This document shows positions 1 through 6,395 of a stretch of 11,497 nucleotides of DNA, in pieces. Where the stretch lies: the NCBI GenBank assembly GCA_028875175.1, contig JAPPFO010000254.1, positions 1 through 11,497 on the forward strand. Reading direction: 5' to 3'. The position numbers and the translations under genes were made by a program. Source of the DNA: Chloroflexota bacterium (GTDB taxonomy: Bacteria > Chloroflexota > UBA11872). The notes under the pieces were generated by a model. It was not told where the DNA came from. It ran no database searches and saw only the letters and a program-made list of their open reading frames with translations. How positions within the stretch are numbered: position 1 is the stretch's first letter; each line of letters opens with the position of its first letter.

Positions 1-1031
1 GCGTTCACTTCCGCCGGGTCCAGCCCTACGTCGGCAGCGGATGCCAGCACGTCGTTCCAGGTCGCGTCGGGTAGCTCCACGCCTGTGGCCGCCACCGTCG
101 TGCGCGACGAGCGCTCGATGTCGCCGGGTACCAGCACTTCGTCGAACCCCGGAGCCGTGGCCGTCTGCTTGACCCGGTTGATCGTCGCGTCGTTCATGGC
201 CGCAAAGCCCGCGCCGGCGCCCAGCGCGTCCGGGTCGATGGCCAGCGCGAACGTGCCGATCGGCGATTGCGGCTCGCCGGTAATCGTGTCACCCACCAGG
301 TTGGAGGCCAGCAGTTCGATCATCAGCATCAGGCCGTAGCCCTTGTGCCCGCCGAAGGGCAGCATGACGCCGTCGTCGTAGAGATCGTTCGGGTTGGTCG
401 TGGGCTGGCCCTGGTTGTCCAGGATCTGGCCGGGCGGAATCTCCACGCCCTTGTCGCGCGCCACCCGGATCTTGCCCTCGGCCGCGGCCGTGGTGGCAAA
501 GTCCAGGATGATCGGATCGGCGTCGCCGGCCGGCGCCCCAAAGCTGATCGGGTTGGTGCTCATCCGGCCCTCACGCCCGCCGAAGGGCGCCGTGCGCATC
601 ATGCCGGGGCCGCCCGCAACCATCAGGAAAACCGCGCCCATCGAAACGGCCAATTCCGACCATTCGCCCAGCCGCCCGATGTGGTTGCAGCGCGCGATGC
701 CGCCAACCGCCACCCGCGAGACCCGCGACTTTTCCACCAGCCGGATCGTCAATTCCTCGGCCGCCAGGTGCCCGAAGGCCCCGCCGCCTTCCATCACGAC
801 CGACGTGTCGCTCTCGGATGCCACCCGCGGGCGCTCCGCCGGCCGGTAGGTGCCCTCCTTGATCTGGGCCAGGTACTGGGACACCCGGATGACCCCGTGC
901 GAGGGATGCCCGGACAGATTCGCGTTGATCAGCCAGCGCGCCAGCTTGCCGGCAATGTCGTCCGGCGTGCCCGCCGCGCCTAACACACGGGCGGTCGCCT
1001 CCGTCAGAGGTTCAGCGGCAAATGTCGGCAT
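1..1031 (-). CDS. Ldh-family (malate/L-lactate/ureidoglycolate dehydrogenase type) oxidoreductase, 3' end beyond window
   Basis: Predicted cytosolic NAD(P)H-dependent 2-hydroxyacid/2-oxoacid oxidoreductase of the LDH2/MDH2 family (YlbC, AllD, ComC, YiaK relatives). I translated it from the reverse strand: 343 codons with no stop before the window edge, against a usual family length of about 340-350, so only the extreme C-terminus is missing. Family blocks are SGHPSHG at residues 40-46 (His45 is the likely catalytic histidine), HIGRLGEW at 117-124, TNPISFGAP at 159-167, AAAEGKIRVAR at 182-192 and PFGGHKGYG at 225-233. The start is the ATG at 1031. An in-frame ATG at 1055 runs straight into a stop, and a GAGGG Shine-Dalgarno-like stretch lies about 4 bases upstream. 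It is about 50% identical to the second Ldh gene at 6396-7436 (121 of the first 240 ungapped columns, counted by hand) and is transcribed away from the DUF488 island. The family is certain; the substrate (lactate, malate, sulfolactate, ureidoglycolate, 2,3-diketogulonate and so on) is not. Confidence 0.93.
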   Translation of the reverse strand, partial: MPTFAAEPLTEATARVLGAAGTPDDIAGKLARWLINANLSGHPSHGVIRVSQYLAQIKEGTYRPAERPRVASESDTSVVMEGGGAFGHLAAEELTIRLVEKSRVSRVAVGGIARCNHIGRLGEWSELAVSMGAVFLMVAGGPGMMRTAPFGGREGRMSTNPISFGAPAGDADPIILDFATTAAAEGKIRVARDKGVEIPPGQILDNQGQPTTNPNDLYDDGVMLPFGGHKGYGLMLMIELLASNLVGDTITGEPQSPIGTFALAIDPDALGAGAGFAAMNDATINRVKQTATAPGFDEVLVPGDIERSSRTTVAATGVELPDATWNDVLASAADVGLDPAEVN

Positions 1032-1043
1032 GCGTCCCTCGGG

Positions 1044-1151
1044 TCATGCGTGCATCAAAAGATCAGCCGCATGGTACGCAGCCATCCGCGCCGCTGCACG
1101 AATCTGGCATCCAATCACTGGAACTCCACTACCTACGCTCGCGCCATTGCA
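1044..1151 (-). pseudogene. Possible C-terminal remnant of a truncated gene upstream of the Ldh gene
   Basis: Between a stop at 1154-1152 and a stop at 1046-1044 the minus strand holds 35 open codons. Their translation is protein-like: it contains GSGVPVIGCQIRAAARMAAY and ends in HAADLLMHA. The stop falls 12 bases before the Ldh start, the spacing expected of an operon partner. An internal ATG could start a 13-residue peptide, but there is no usable start for a whole gene. I read it as the 3' tail of a gene whose 5' part was lost when the low-GC island at 1270-3074 arrived. The GVPVIG-plus-helix ending loosely recalls Asp/Glu/hydantoin racemase C-termini; this is a weak impression. Third-codon-position GC is not as high as in the host genes, which counts against it. 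Confidence 0.22.
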
Positions 1152-1269
1152 TCAAGGATCCACTGCAAGTCCCTCTGTCGGAGATGCAGACGACGCGTGC
1201 CGGGCGTACTCCCGACGCTCTTCGAGACACCGCGTATCATTGGCGTGCCGGCCACCGACTCCCAGGCAC

Positions 1270-2247
1270 ATGAGCGACGCCCAGTTGCCCCGGCTCTTTA
1301 CACGTGAGCGACATCTACTCGCACTGTTGGATGCCCTAGGCGGCGACGTCGGCAACTTGGACTTTCAAAAGCTCCTGTTTCTCTACTGTCAAGATCTATC
1401 TTCAGCACAAACATATACCGAAACTTCAGCTTTATATGACTTCGTTCCGTACCAGTACGGTGCATTCTCATTTACATCCTACGCCGACCGAAGAAGATCA
1501 GTCGGGAGGAGCATCCTTGCCGAACACGACCAGCGATGGATTCTAACCGGCCTTGGTCGTCGAATCGTTAGCAAGTACGGCCTTGAGTCTCCGCCAGCAT
1601 TTGTACACCTATACGGCGATCTTCGAGGAAACGACCTCATCGCAAAGACCTACCGCGACTTCCCATACTTCGCAACGCGAAGCTCAATTGCCGACAGTGT
1701 CCTACACAATGATCCGGAGACGCTCCAGAGAATTGCGAGCATTCGTCCTAAGAGACGTCATCCGGGGCTCTTTACGATCGGCTATCAGAACCGATCGCTC
1801 GAGAGGTTTCTCAACGATCTCATTCGAGCAAGCGTTACGCTCCTCTGCGATGTTCGACGGAACGCCATAAGTCGAAAGTATGGTTTCTCTAAGTCCACCT
1901 TGTCCCGCGCCTGTCAAGGGGTCGGCATTCGCTACGAACACCTACCAGAACTTGGAATCGCCTCGAGTCAGCGAAGAGGCGTCAAGAACGAGGCAGACTT
2001 GGCACACCTGTTTCGCACATACAGGAAGCAGTCTTTGCCAAGACAGTCAAGTGCACTACAGCGTATTCAGCGTTGGCTTGACACAGGTGAGTCCGTCGCC
2101 CTCACGTGCTACGAGAGCGACCCTTATCACTGCCACCGGCATTGCGCGGCCGAGGCACTTGGTGACACCACCTCTCTCTTGAAGTCGGGCGATGCCCCCC
2201 CGCAGCGGAGGTGCGGTTCTTGGCCTTCAGATGTGACCCACCTTTAA
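1270..2247 (+). CDS. DUF488 family protein with extra N-terminal helical/winged-helix-like domain
   Basis: 325 residues, cytosolic, function unknown. The C-terminal DUF488 domain covers about residues 166-298. It opens with FTIGYQNRSLERF (168-180), continues with LLCDVRRNAISRKYGFSKSTL (191-211) and ends with the family's cysteine signature CYESDPYHCHRHC (280-292). The N-terminal 12-100 region (LDFQKLLFLYC at 30-40, YDFVPYQYGAFSF at 56-68, then SYADRR) resembles the amino-terminal domain of long DUF488 proteins and loosely the DUF4065/Panacea antitoxin-associated fold. The second comparison is from memory and less certain. The frame is open back to 850, but the upstream part reads as junk and lies over the divergent Ldh gene. 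ATG 1270 is the natural start, although its ribosome site is poor. Its stop overlaps the next gene's ATG as TAATG. Codon use is much less GC-biased than in the flanks, which suggests horizontal acquisition. Confidence 0.85.
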   Translation: MSDAQLPRLFTRERHLLALLDALGGDVGNLDFQKLLFLYCQDLSSAQTYTETSALYDFVPYQYGAFSFTSYADRRRSVGRSILAEHDQRWILTGLGRRIVSKYGLESPPAFVHLYGDLRGNDLIAKTYRDFPYFATRSSIADSVLHNDPETLQRIASIRPKRRHPGLFTIGYQNRSLERFLNDLIRASVTLLCDVRRNAISRKYGFSKSTLSRACQGVGIRYEHLPELGIASSQRRGVKNEADLAHLFRTYRKQSLPRQSSALQRIQRWLDTGESVALTCYESDPYHCHRHCAAEALGDTTSLLKSGDAPPQRRCGSWPSDVTHL

Positions 2248-2249
2248 TG
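2195..2249 (+). promoter_or_regulatory. Translational junction: seven-C run, GGAGGTG Shine-Dalgarno, TAATG stop-start overlap
   Basis: Near the 3' end of the DUF488 gene there is a run of seven C (2195-2201), then GGAGGTG (2207-2213), a TTG in the next gene's frame at 2220 (6 bases after the GGAGGTG), and finally TAATG at 2245-2249, where stop and start share one A. The second gene could start at ATG 2247 by termination-reinitiation, or at TTG 2220 from the strong ribosome site. The frame of the second gene is open back to 2166, so a -1 slip in the C run would fuse the two proteins. Sequence alone cannot decide between these. Confidence 0.5.
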
Positions 2250-3074
2250 CGGATGGACAGAGAACGGATTCTCGTAACAGTCAAAACCTATCCGACTCTC
2301 TCGAGAACGTATGGCGAAACCGTTTGTACGGCCGGCATCCGCGAGGACGGTTCCTGGGTGCGCATATACCCCGTGCCATTTCGACGACTCGGAGAAGCCG
2401 AGAGATACAGCAAGTACGATTGGATTGAATGCGATCTCCACCGCAGAACGGCTGACCCGCGTCCTGAGTCGTATACCCCCGCTGATCTTAGCGAGCTAAA
2501 GCAGATAGGTAGAGTTAGCACAGCCGACAACTGGAGTGAGCGACGTCGCCTGGTTCTCGAGAATGCTCAAGTCTATGACCGGCTTGATGATGTAATCGAG
2601 GGTGCCAAGGCAAATGAGATTTCGCTGGCCGTCTTCAAGCCAACGAACATTACAGCCTTCATTTGGGAGAATGAGGATAGGGAGTGGGATCCGAAGAAAC
2701 TCGAAGAGATGCGTACATTGCATAGCCAGCTTGACTTGTTCGAAGACAATAGCTGGCGAAAGACGTTTGAGATAATTCCAAAGCTTCCCTATAGCTTCTC
2801 GTACAGATTTCAGGACGCGATAGGCCGGCGTAGCGAACTCCAGGTTTTGGACTGGGAGGCCGGTGCTCTGTTCTGGAACTGCCTGAATTCGACCGGTGGT
2901 GACGAGCCACGGGCGCTCCGCAAGGTGCACCAAAAGTACTTCGATGCGTTCCTGAAGACTGACCTACACTTCTTCCTCGGAACTACCCAGCAGTTCCACA
3001 GCATCGCACCAAACCCATGGGTGATTGTCGGAGTGTTCCCGATTCCCCACGACTCGAGGCTCCGCCTTCTGTGA
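2247..3074 (+). CDS. Uncharacterised protein with N-terminal VTVKTYP motif, partner of the DUF488 gene
   Basis: 275 residues from ATG 2247, no signal peptide or membrane segment, function not established. Distinctive blocks are RILVTVKTYPTLS at residues 7-19, VCTAGI-x(5)-WVRIYPVPFR at 27-46, KLPYSFSYRF at 179-188, LDWEAGALFWNC at 201-212 and DLHFFLGTTQQFHS at 239-252, followed by PNPWVIVG at 255-262. I recognise this pattern from unnamed bacterial proteins found next to DUF488 genes. I tentatively connect it with a predicted dual OB-fold family, but cannot confirm that name or fold. Predicted beta-rich start and end segments would suit nucleic-acid binding (inference). It overlaps the DUF488 stop by one base and shares its low GC. 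Alternative starts are ATG 2253 or TTG 2220, the latter with an ideal GGAGGTG. Confidence 0.8.
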   Translation: MRMDRERILVTVKTYPTLSRTYGETVCTAGIREDGSWVRIYPVPFRRLGEAERYSKYDWIECDLHRRTADPRPESYTPADLSELKQIGRVSTADNWSERRRLVLENAQVYDRLDDVIEGAKANEISLAVFKPTNITAFIWENEDREWDPKKLEEMRTLHSQLDLFEDNSWRKTFEIIPKLPYSFSYRFQDAIGRRSELQVLDWEAGALFWNCLNSTGGDEPRALRKVHQKYFDAFLKTDLHFFLGTTQQFHSIAPNPWVIVGVFPIPHDSRLRLL

Positions 3075-3079
3075 GATAG

Positions 3080-3095
3080 CCGGTCGACTGACCGG
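3080..3095. repeat. Perfect 16-base inverted repeat (6-bp arms, 4-base loop)
   Basis: CCGGTC-GACT-GACCGG starts five bases after the stop of the VTVKTYP gene, at the point where base composition returns to the high-GC background. No T run follows, so it is not a standard intrinsic terminator. It could stall or protect the 3' end of the island transcript, act as an operator, or be a junction scar of the island. Confidence 0.5.
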
Positions 3096-3117
3096 TGCTG
3101 TCGCTGCGGCTAGCTGC

Positions 3118-4302
3118 GTGATTGGCGCTGAACGACTGCGCCGGGCAATCGTTAGCAGTTTCCGGGCGCTGATCGCCACTCTCGGTACAGCCTGCCTGCT
3201 GTTACTGATTGGCGTTCCGGCGAGCGTTGCCGCGCAGGGTGCCGGCGGCATGTTGGGCGCAACTTCCACCCGGACGCCTATTTCCGATTCATACACGCCA
3301 ACCGCAACGCCGGCTGTCGCCCTGGCCATGCAGGACCCATTGAGCAACGAATCCCCGAAGCCTGGCGAGCGCGCGGACCTGCAGCCCACGCCGGAATCGA
3401 AAGTGGATGACCTCGAGCGCGGGAAGCCTCCCCCGTCTGCCGACCGCGGCACGACGTCCAATCCGCCACCGGCGCCAATCGCCGCAACGACGGTGGATAC
3501 AAAGCCGCAAGCAGTTCTGGGCGCCCCGGTGTTACTCGGCCACTCGGTCCAGGGGCGCGCCATTCGCGGCGTGGAGCTGGGCGATGGGCCGCGCTGGGTC
3601 GCGGTAATCGGCGGCATCCACCAGGGCAACGAGGCCAATACGACCGTGCTCGCCCATCTGCTGCTCGATCACTACCGCAACAATCCGGCGGGGATTCCCG
3701 CGGGAGTCGGCCTGGCGTTCCTTCCCGACGTCAACCCCGATGGCGCGGTGGCCGGCACGCGCGCCAAGGCTAATGGCGTCGACCTCAATCGCAACTGGGA
3801 CGCGGGCTGGCAGCCTGATTCCTACGGTCCCACCGGTTTCGTCCCCGGCGGCGGCGGCACGCGGCCGTTCTCAGAGCCAGAGACCCGCGCCCTGGCCCGC
3901 TACCTGGTTGACCGGCCCTTCGTCGCCGCCATCTTCCTCCACAGCAAGGGCGGCCTGGTCGTACCGGGTCCGGGCAGCGGCTCGGCTGAACTCGCCAGCA
4001 TCCTCACCCGGGCCGCCCAATACACCTATCTGAGGGGATGGACCGCCTACCCCCTCAGCGGTCAGGCCTCGAAGTACCTTGGCAGGCAAGGCATTCATGT
4101 GGCGATCGTCGAGCTGAGCACATACACCGACCCCGACTTCGCTCGAAACCTGCGGGGCCTGCGAGCGGCCCTGGAGTGGGCGCAAGCACTGCCCGAGCCC
4201 TCCGGACTCCAGCCGGTTGCCGATGCCGAGTTTTCCGATGTCTGCGGATCTCTGCTGGGACCCTATCGCGCCGGGCTGGCGTCTCCGCTATGTCCCCGGT
4301 GA
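3118..4302 (+). CDS. Exported M14-family zinc carboxypeptidase-like protein
   Basis: 394 residues from GTG 3118. An N-terminal signal peptide or anchor follows basic residues: hydrophobic stretch about residues 17-38, possible cleavage near VAAQ (37-40). Residues 41-130 are a Pro/Thr/Ser-rich linker, suggesting a protein outside the membrane. The M14 peptidase domain runs from about 138 to 357. Its first zinc motif is H168-QGN-E172, then NPDG at 206-209, Arg215, NRN at 224-226 (substrate carboxylate binding), third zinc ligand His275 in FLHSKGG, and general base Glu332 in VELST. These match carboxypeptidase A His69/Glu72, Arg127, Asn144/Arg145, His196 and Glu270, except that the first motif is HxxxE instead of HxxE. 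A short tail with two Cys (376, 392) follows. An upstream in-frame TTG at 3025 would overlap the previous gene by 50 bases and put extra residues before the signal peptide, so I prefer 3118, though it lacks a clear ribosome site. Substrate may be a peptide or a murein peptide. Confidence 0.85.
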   Translation: MIGAERLRRAIVSSFRALIATLGTACLLLLIGVPASVAAQGAGGMLGATSTRTPISDSYTPTATPAVALAMQDPLSNESPKPGERADLQPTPESKVDDLERGKPPPSADRGTTSNPPPAPIAATTVDTKPQAVLGAPVLLGHSVQGRAIRGVELGDGPRWVAVIGGIHQGNEANTTVLAHLLLDHYRNNPAGIPAGVGLAFLPDVNPDGAVAGTRAKANGVDLNRNWDAGWQPDSYGPTGFVPGGGGTRPFSEPETRALARYLVDRPFVAAIFLHSKGGLVVPGPGSGSAELASILTRAAQYTYLRGWTAYPLSGQASKYLGRQGIHVAIVELSTYTDPDFARNLRGLRAALEWAQALPEPSGLQPVADAEFSDVCGSLLGPYRAGLASPLCPR

Positions 4303-4355
4303 GCTCGTGGAGATAGCCCCGCTCAGTTCAGCGCTCACGGTCTGCCGAGCTGACG

Positions 4356-5297
4356 TTAGTTCGACGGGTCCTGGTCGTTCTTCACGATCGTCGACGCCAG
4401 CGCCAGCATCGACGACAGATCGCTCAGGTTGGCCGGCACCACCAGCGTGTTGCCTTCCTTGGCGATCTGGCCGAACTGGGCGATGTACTGCTCGGCTACG
4501 CGCAGCCGCATGGCATCCATGCCGCCCTCGCCGCTCACCGAGTGGCCAATCCGCGTAATGCCCTCCGCCGAGGCCGTGGCCACGGCCAGGATGGCCTCGG
4601 CTTCACCCTGCGCCTCATTGATCTGCTGGGTGCGCGTGGCTTCGGATTCCTTGATCACGCGCTGCTTCTCGCCTTCCGCCTCGTTGATCTTGGCGTCCCG
4701 CTCACCCTCCGAACTCAGGATCACCGCGCGCTTCTCACGCTCGGCGCGCATCTGCTTCTCCATCGCGTTCAGTACGTCGGTCGGCGGGTTGATGTTGCGG
4801 ATTTCGTAGCGCAGCACCTTCACGCCCCAGGGCGCCGAGGCCTGGTCCAGCTCGTTCACGATCAGGCGGTTGATCGAGGACCGCTCCTCGAACGTTCGGT
4901 CCAAATCGATCTTTCCGACCTCGCTGCGCAGGGTCGTTTGGGCCAGCTGGGAAATCGCGAACTGGTAGTTCGTGATGCCGTACGACGCCTGCCGCGGCTC
5001 CAGCACCTGGAGGTACAGCACCCCGTCAACCCCAACCTGCACGTTGTCGCGCGTAATGCAGAGTTGCTCCGAGATGTCCACGGCCTGTTCCTTCAGCGTG
5101 TGCTTGTAAGCAATGGTGTCCAGGAAGGGCATCAGGATGTGGAAGCCGGCTTGCAGCGTGCGGCTGTAGCGGCCCAGCCGTTCGATCACGTAAGCCGACT
5201 GCTGCGGCACGATCACCGCAGTCTTGACCAGGACCACGACCACAAGCAGCACGATGGCCGCCACCACGATCAGGCCGACGATTCCCATACCTTCCAC
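4356..5297 (-). CDS. SPFH/band 7 (stomatin/prohibitin-like, QmcA-type) membrane protein
   Basis: 313 residues. One transmembrane segment at about residues 5-27 is followed by the SPFH domain (VPQQSAYVIERLGRYSRTLQ from 30, GFHILMPFLD at 51-60, DNVQVGVDGVLYLQV at 84-98, DRTFEERSSIN at 133-143, WGVKVLRYEIRNI at 157-169). An Ala/Glu-rich coiled coil spans about 184-245 (repeats such as EGERDAKINEAEGE), and a C-terminal segment drives oligomerisation in relatives. The family forms large rings on the cytoplasmic membrane that scaffold lipid domains and membrane proteases. The start is GTG 5297: it sits 7 bases from AGGAGG (5310-5305) and 2 bases after the NfeD stop, whereas ATG 5288 would be 16 bases away. 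The gene is coupled to and downstream of NfeD, the classic pairing, and is the last gene of a minus-strand block. It converges on the M14 gene with 53 bases between stops and no clear terminator hairpin. Confidence 0.95.
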   Translation of the reverse strand: MEGMGIVGLIVVAAIVLLVVVVLVKTAVIVPQQSAYVIERLGRYSRTLQAGFHILMPFLDTIAYKHTLKEQAVDISEQLCITRDNVQVGVDGVLYLQVLEPRQASYGITNYQFAISQLAQTTLRSEVGKIDLDRTFEERSSINRLIVNELDQASAPWGVKVLRYEIRNINPPTDVLNAMEKQMRAEREKRAVILSSEGERDAKINEAEGEKQRVIKESEATRTQQINEAQGEAEAILAVATASAEGITRIGHSVSGEGGMDAMRLRVAEQYIAQFGQIAKEGNTLVVPANLSDLSSMLALASTIVKNDQDPSN

Positions 5298-5299
5298 GT

Positions 5300-5737
5300 C
5301 TATTCCTCCTCGGCTTTCAGGTCCATGACCAGGTTTTCGACGCGCTCGATCCGCGCCCGCTGGCCCTCGGTCAATGCGGTACCGCCCACGTTACGGGCCG
5401 TCCACTCGGTTCCCCGCAGCAGCGCGCGGCCCTGCGCGCCCGGTTCAATGCTCTCGGATACGGTGGCAACCTCGCCCACCACCGCCTCGTACATCGGCGG
5501 CGGCGAGCCGACCAGCCGGCCGTAGAGCTGCCGCCGGACGCCAAACATCAGGACGACGGCCAGCACCAGAAAGACCACCCACTCGGCGACCGGCTGCCCC
5601 GGCAGCCCGACCGCCACGCCCAGCCCGGTCAGCAGCGCGGCGACGCCCAGCAGCACCAGGTAGAACTGGGCTTCGATGGCCAGCAATTCAGCGGCCAGCA
5701 GCACCACGCCAACCACGATCCACACCCACCAGGGCAT
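5300..5737 (-). CDS. NfeD family membrane protein
   Basis: 145 residues, the short NfeD form without the ClpP-like protease domain. Hydrophobic segments at about residues 4-22, 25-45 and 51-67 form the membrane part. A C-terminal OB-like domain covers about 83-142 (GEVATV at 88-93, LRGTEWTARN at 107-116, GQRARIERVENLVM at 125-138). NfeD proteins partner SPFH proteins; known relatives are involved in membrane-protein quality control and membrane domain organisation. ATG 5737 is preceded by GAGGGAG at good distance. The last codons carry the AGGAGG that serves the SPFH gene, so the two are translationally coupled. It starts 33 bases after the GNAT gene and probably shares its transcript. Confidence 0.93.
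   Translation of the reverse strand: MPWWVWIVVGVVLLAAELLAIEAQFYLVLLGVAALLTGLGVAVGLPGQPVAEWVVFLVLAVVLMFGVRRQLYGRLVGSPPPMYEAVVGEVATVSESIEPGAQGRALLRGTEWTARNVGGTALTEGQRARIERVENLVMDLKAEEE
5305..5310 (-). promoter_or_regulatory. AGGAGG ribosome binding site deciding the SPFH gene start
   Basis: A perfect AGGAGG lies inside the last codons of the NfeD gene, 7 bases before GTG 5297. It selects the GTG over the ATG nine bases further on and couples SPFH translation to NfeD. Confidence 0.75.
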
Positions 5738-5770
5738 TGCCGCTCCCTCGTTGGCCCCGTCCCTTTCAGA

Positions 5771-6352
5771 CTACTCCGCAGCCAGCCTTCCAATGTGACG
5801 TTTCGACCAAATCACCAGGTCATGCCTCACCCTCGCCCGAGCGCCCGCCGGCTGCGCAACCGTGTCGTATAGCTCGAACCCCGCTCTCTCGAACGCCCGC
5901 CGGCTCCGCGTGTTGTAGTCGGCGATTTCCATCGCAAAAATCGCGTCGGCCCGCTCGGATTCGAACCCGAACTCCACCAGCAGCCGGATTGTCGCCGTCC
6001 CAATCCCCCGACCCCAATACGCCTTCTCGTTCTCCAGCGGGACACGCCGGCAGTCCAATCCCGGGTTCCGATCCAGGATCCGTTGCACATTCATCTCCTG
6101 TAGCCAGCACTCACCCACCGGCCAGCCCTCGAACTCAATGACAAAGCAGTAGGCCTTCTGCGAGATGCCGCGCACAATCTCCTGAACCTGCGCCAGCGTG
6201 TACTCGCCATCGTCCGCATCCGCGTAATAGGCAATCTCCGGATCGTTCCACCAGCCCGCTACCAACTCCCAGTCGTCCTCGGTCAACGGGCGCAGCGTCA
6301 CTAGTCCTGATCGCAGCGTGACCTGGTGCGTGCGGAGCCTGCCGCTCGTCAT
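5771..6352 (-). CDS. GNAT family N-acetyltransferase (RimJ/AAC(6')-like)
   Basis: 193 residues from ATG 6352, cytosolic. It begins with the usual GNAT strand VTLRPLTEDDWELVAGWWND at residues 18-37, has a central FVIEFEGWPVGECWLQ stretch (70-85), the acetyl-CoA pyrophosphate loop YWGRGIGTATIRLLVEFGF (112-130) and motif B NTRSRRAFERAGF (147-159). The start VTLRPL, the WWND/WW-type element and the ending around ELYDTVAQPAG recall aminoglycoside 6'-N-acetyltransferases of the AAC(6')-I group, but also generic RimJ/RimL-type enzymes. The acceptor is unknown. The frame is open to a TTG at 6418 that would overlap the upstream Ldh gene; the added Arg/Trp-rich residues do not look like a GNAT start, so I chose 6352, although its ribosome site is weak. 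It lies 43 bases after the Ldh stop and 33 before NfeD, so it is probably cotranscribed. Confidence 0.85.
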   Translation of the reverse strand: MTSGRLRTHQVTLRSGLVTLRPLTEDDWELVAGWWNDPEIAYYADADDGEYTLAQVQEIVRGISQKAYCFVIEFEGWPVGECWLQEMNVQRILDRNPGLDCRRVPLENEKAYWGRGIGTATIRLLVEFGFESERADAIFAMEIADYNTRSRRAFERAGFELYDTVAQPAGARARVRHDLVIWSKRHIGRLAAE

Positions 6353-6395
6353 CAGCCGAACCGTCCTGACCAGCGCACTCGGCTTCCCCGGACGT

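Noticed and set aside
267..983. 238-codon plus-strand frame in the first kilobase
   Set aside because: It mirrors the Ldh gene on the minus strand, whose motifs are unmistakable.
1210..1245. TATCAT at 1235-1240 as a -10 for the DUF488 gene
   Set aside because: No acceptable -35 at 16-18 bases upstream; too weak to list as a promoter.
850..1269. N-terminal extension of the DUF488 frame back to 850
   Set aside because: It would overlap the divergent Ldh gene for about 180 bases and reads as low-information sequence; the recognisable domain starts right after ATG 1270.
4303..4355. Bidirectional terminator between the convergent M14 and SPFH genes
   Set aside because: GTGAGC and GCTCAC can pair, but across a loop of about 28 bases and without a T run; not supported.
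4542..5525. 327-codon plus-strand frame opposite the SPFH and NfeD genes
   Set aside because: His/Arg/Leu-rich shadow translation; no motif, and two well-recognised genes occupy the other strand.
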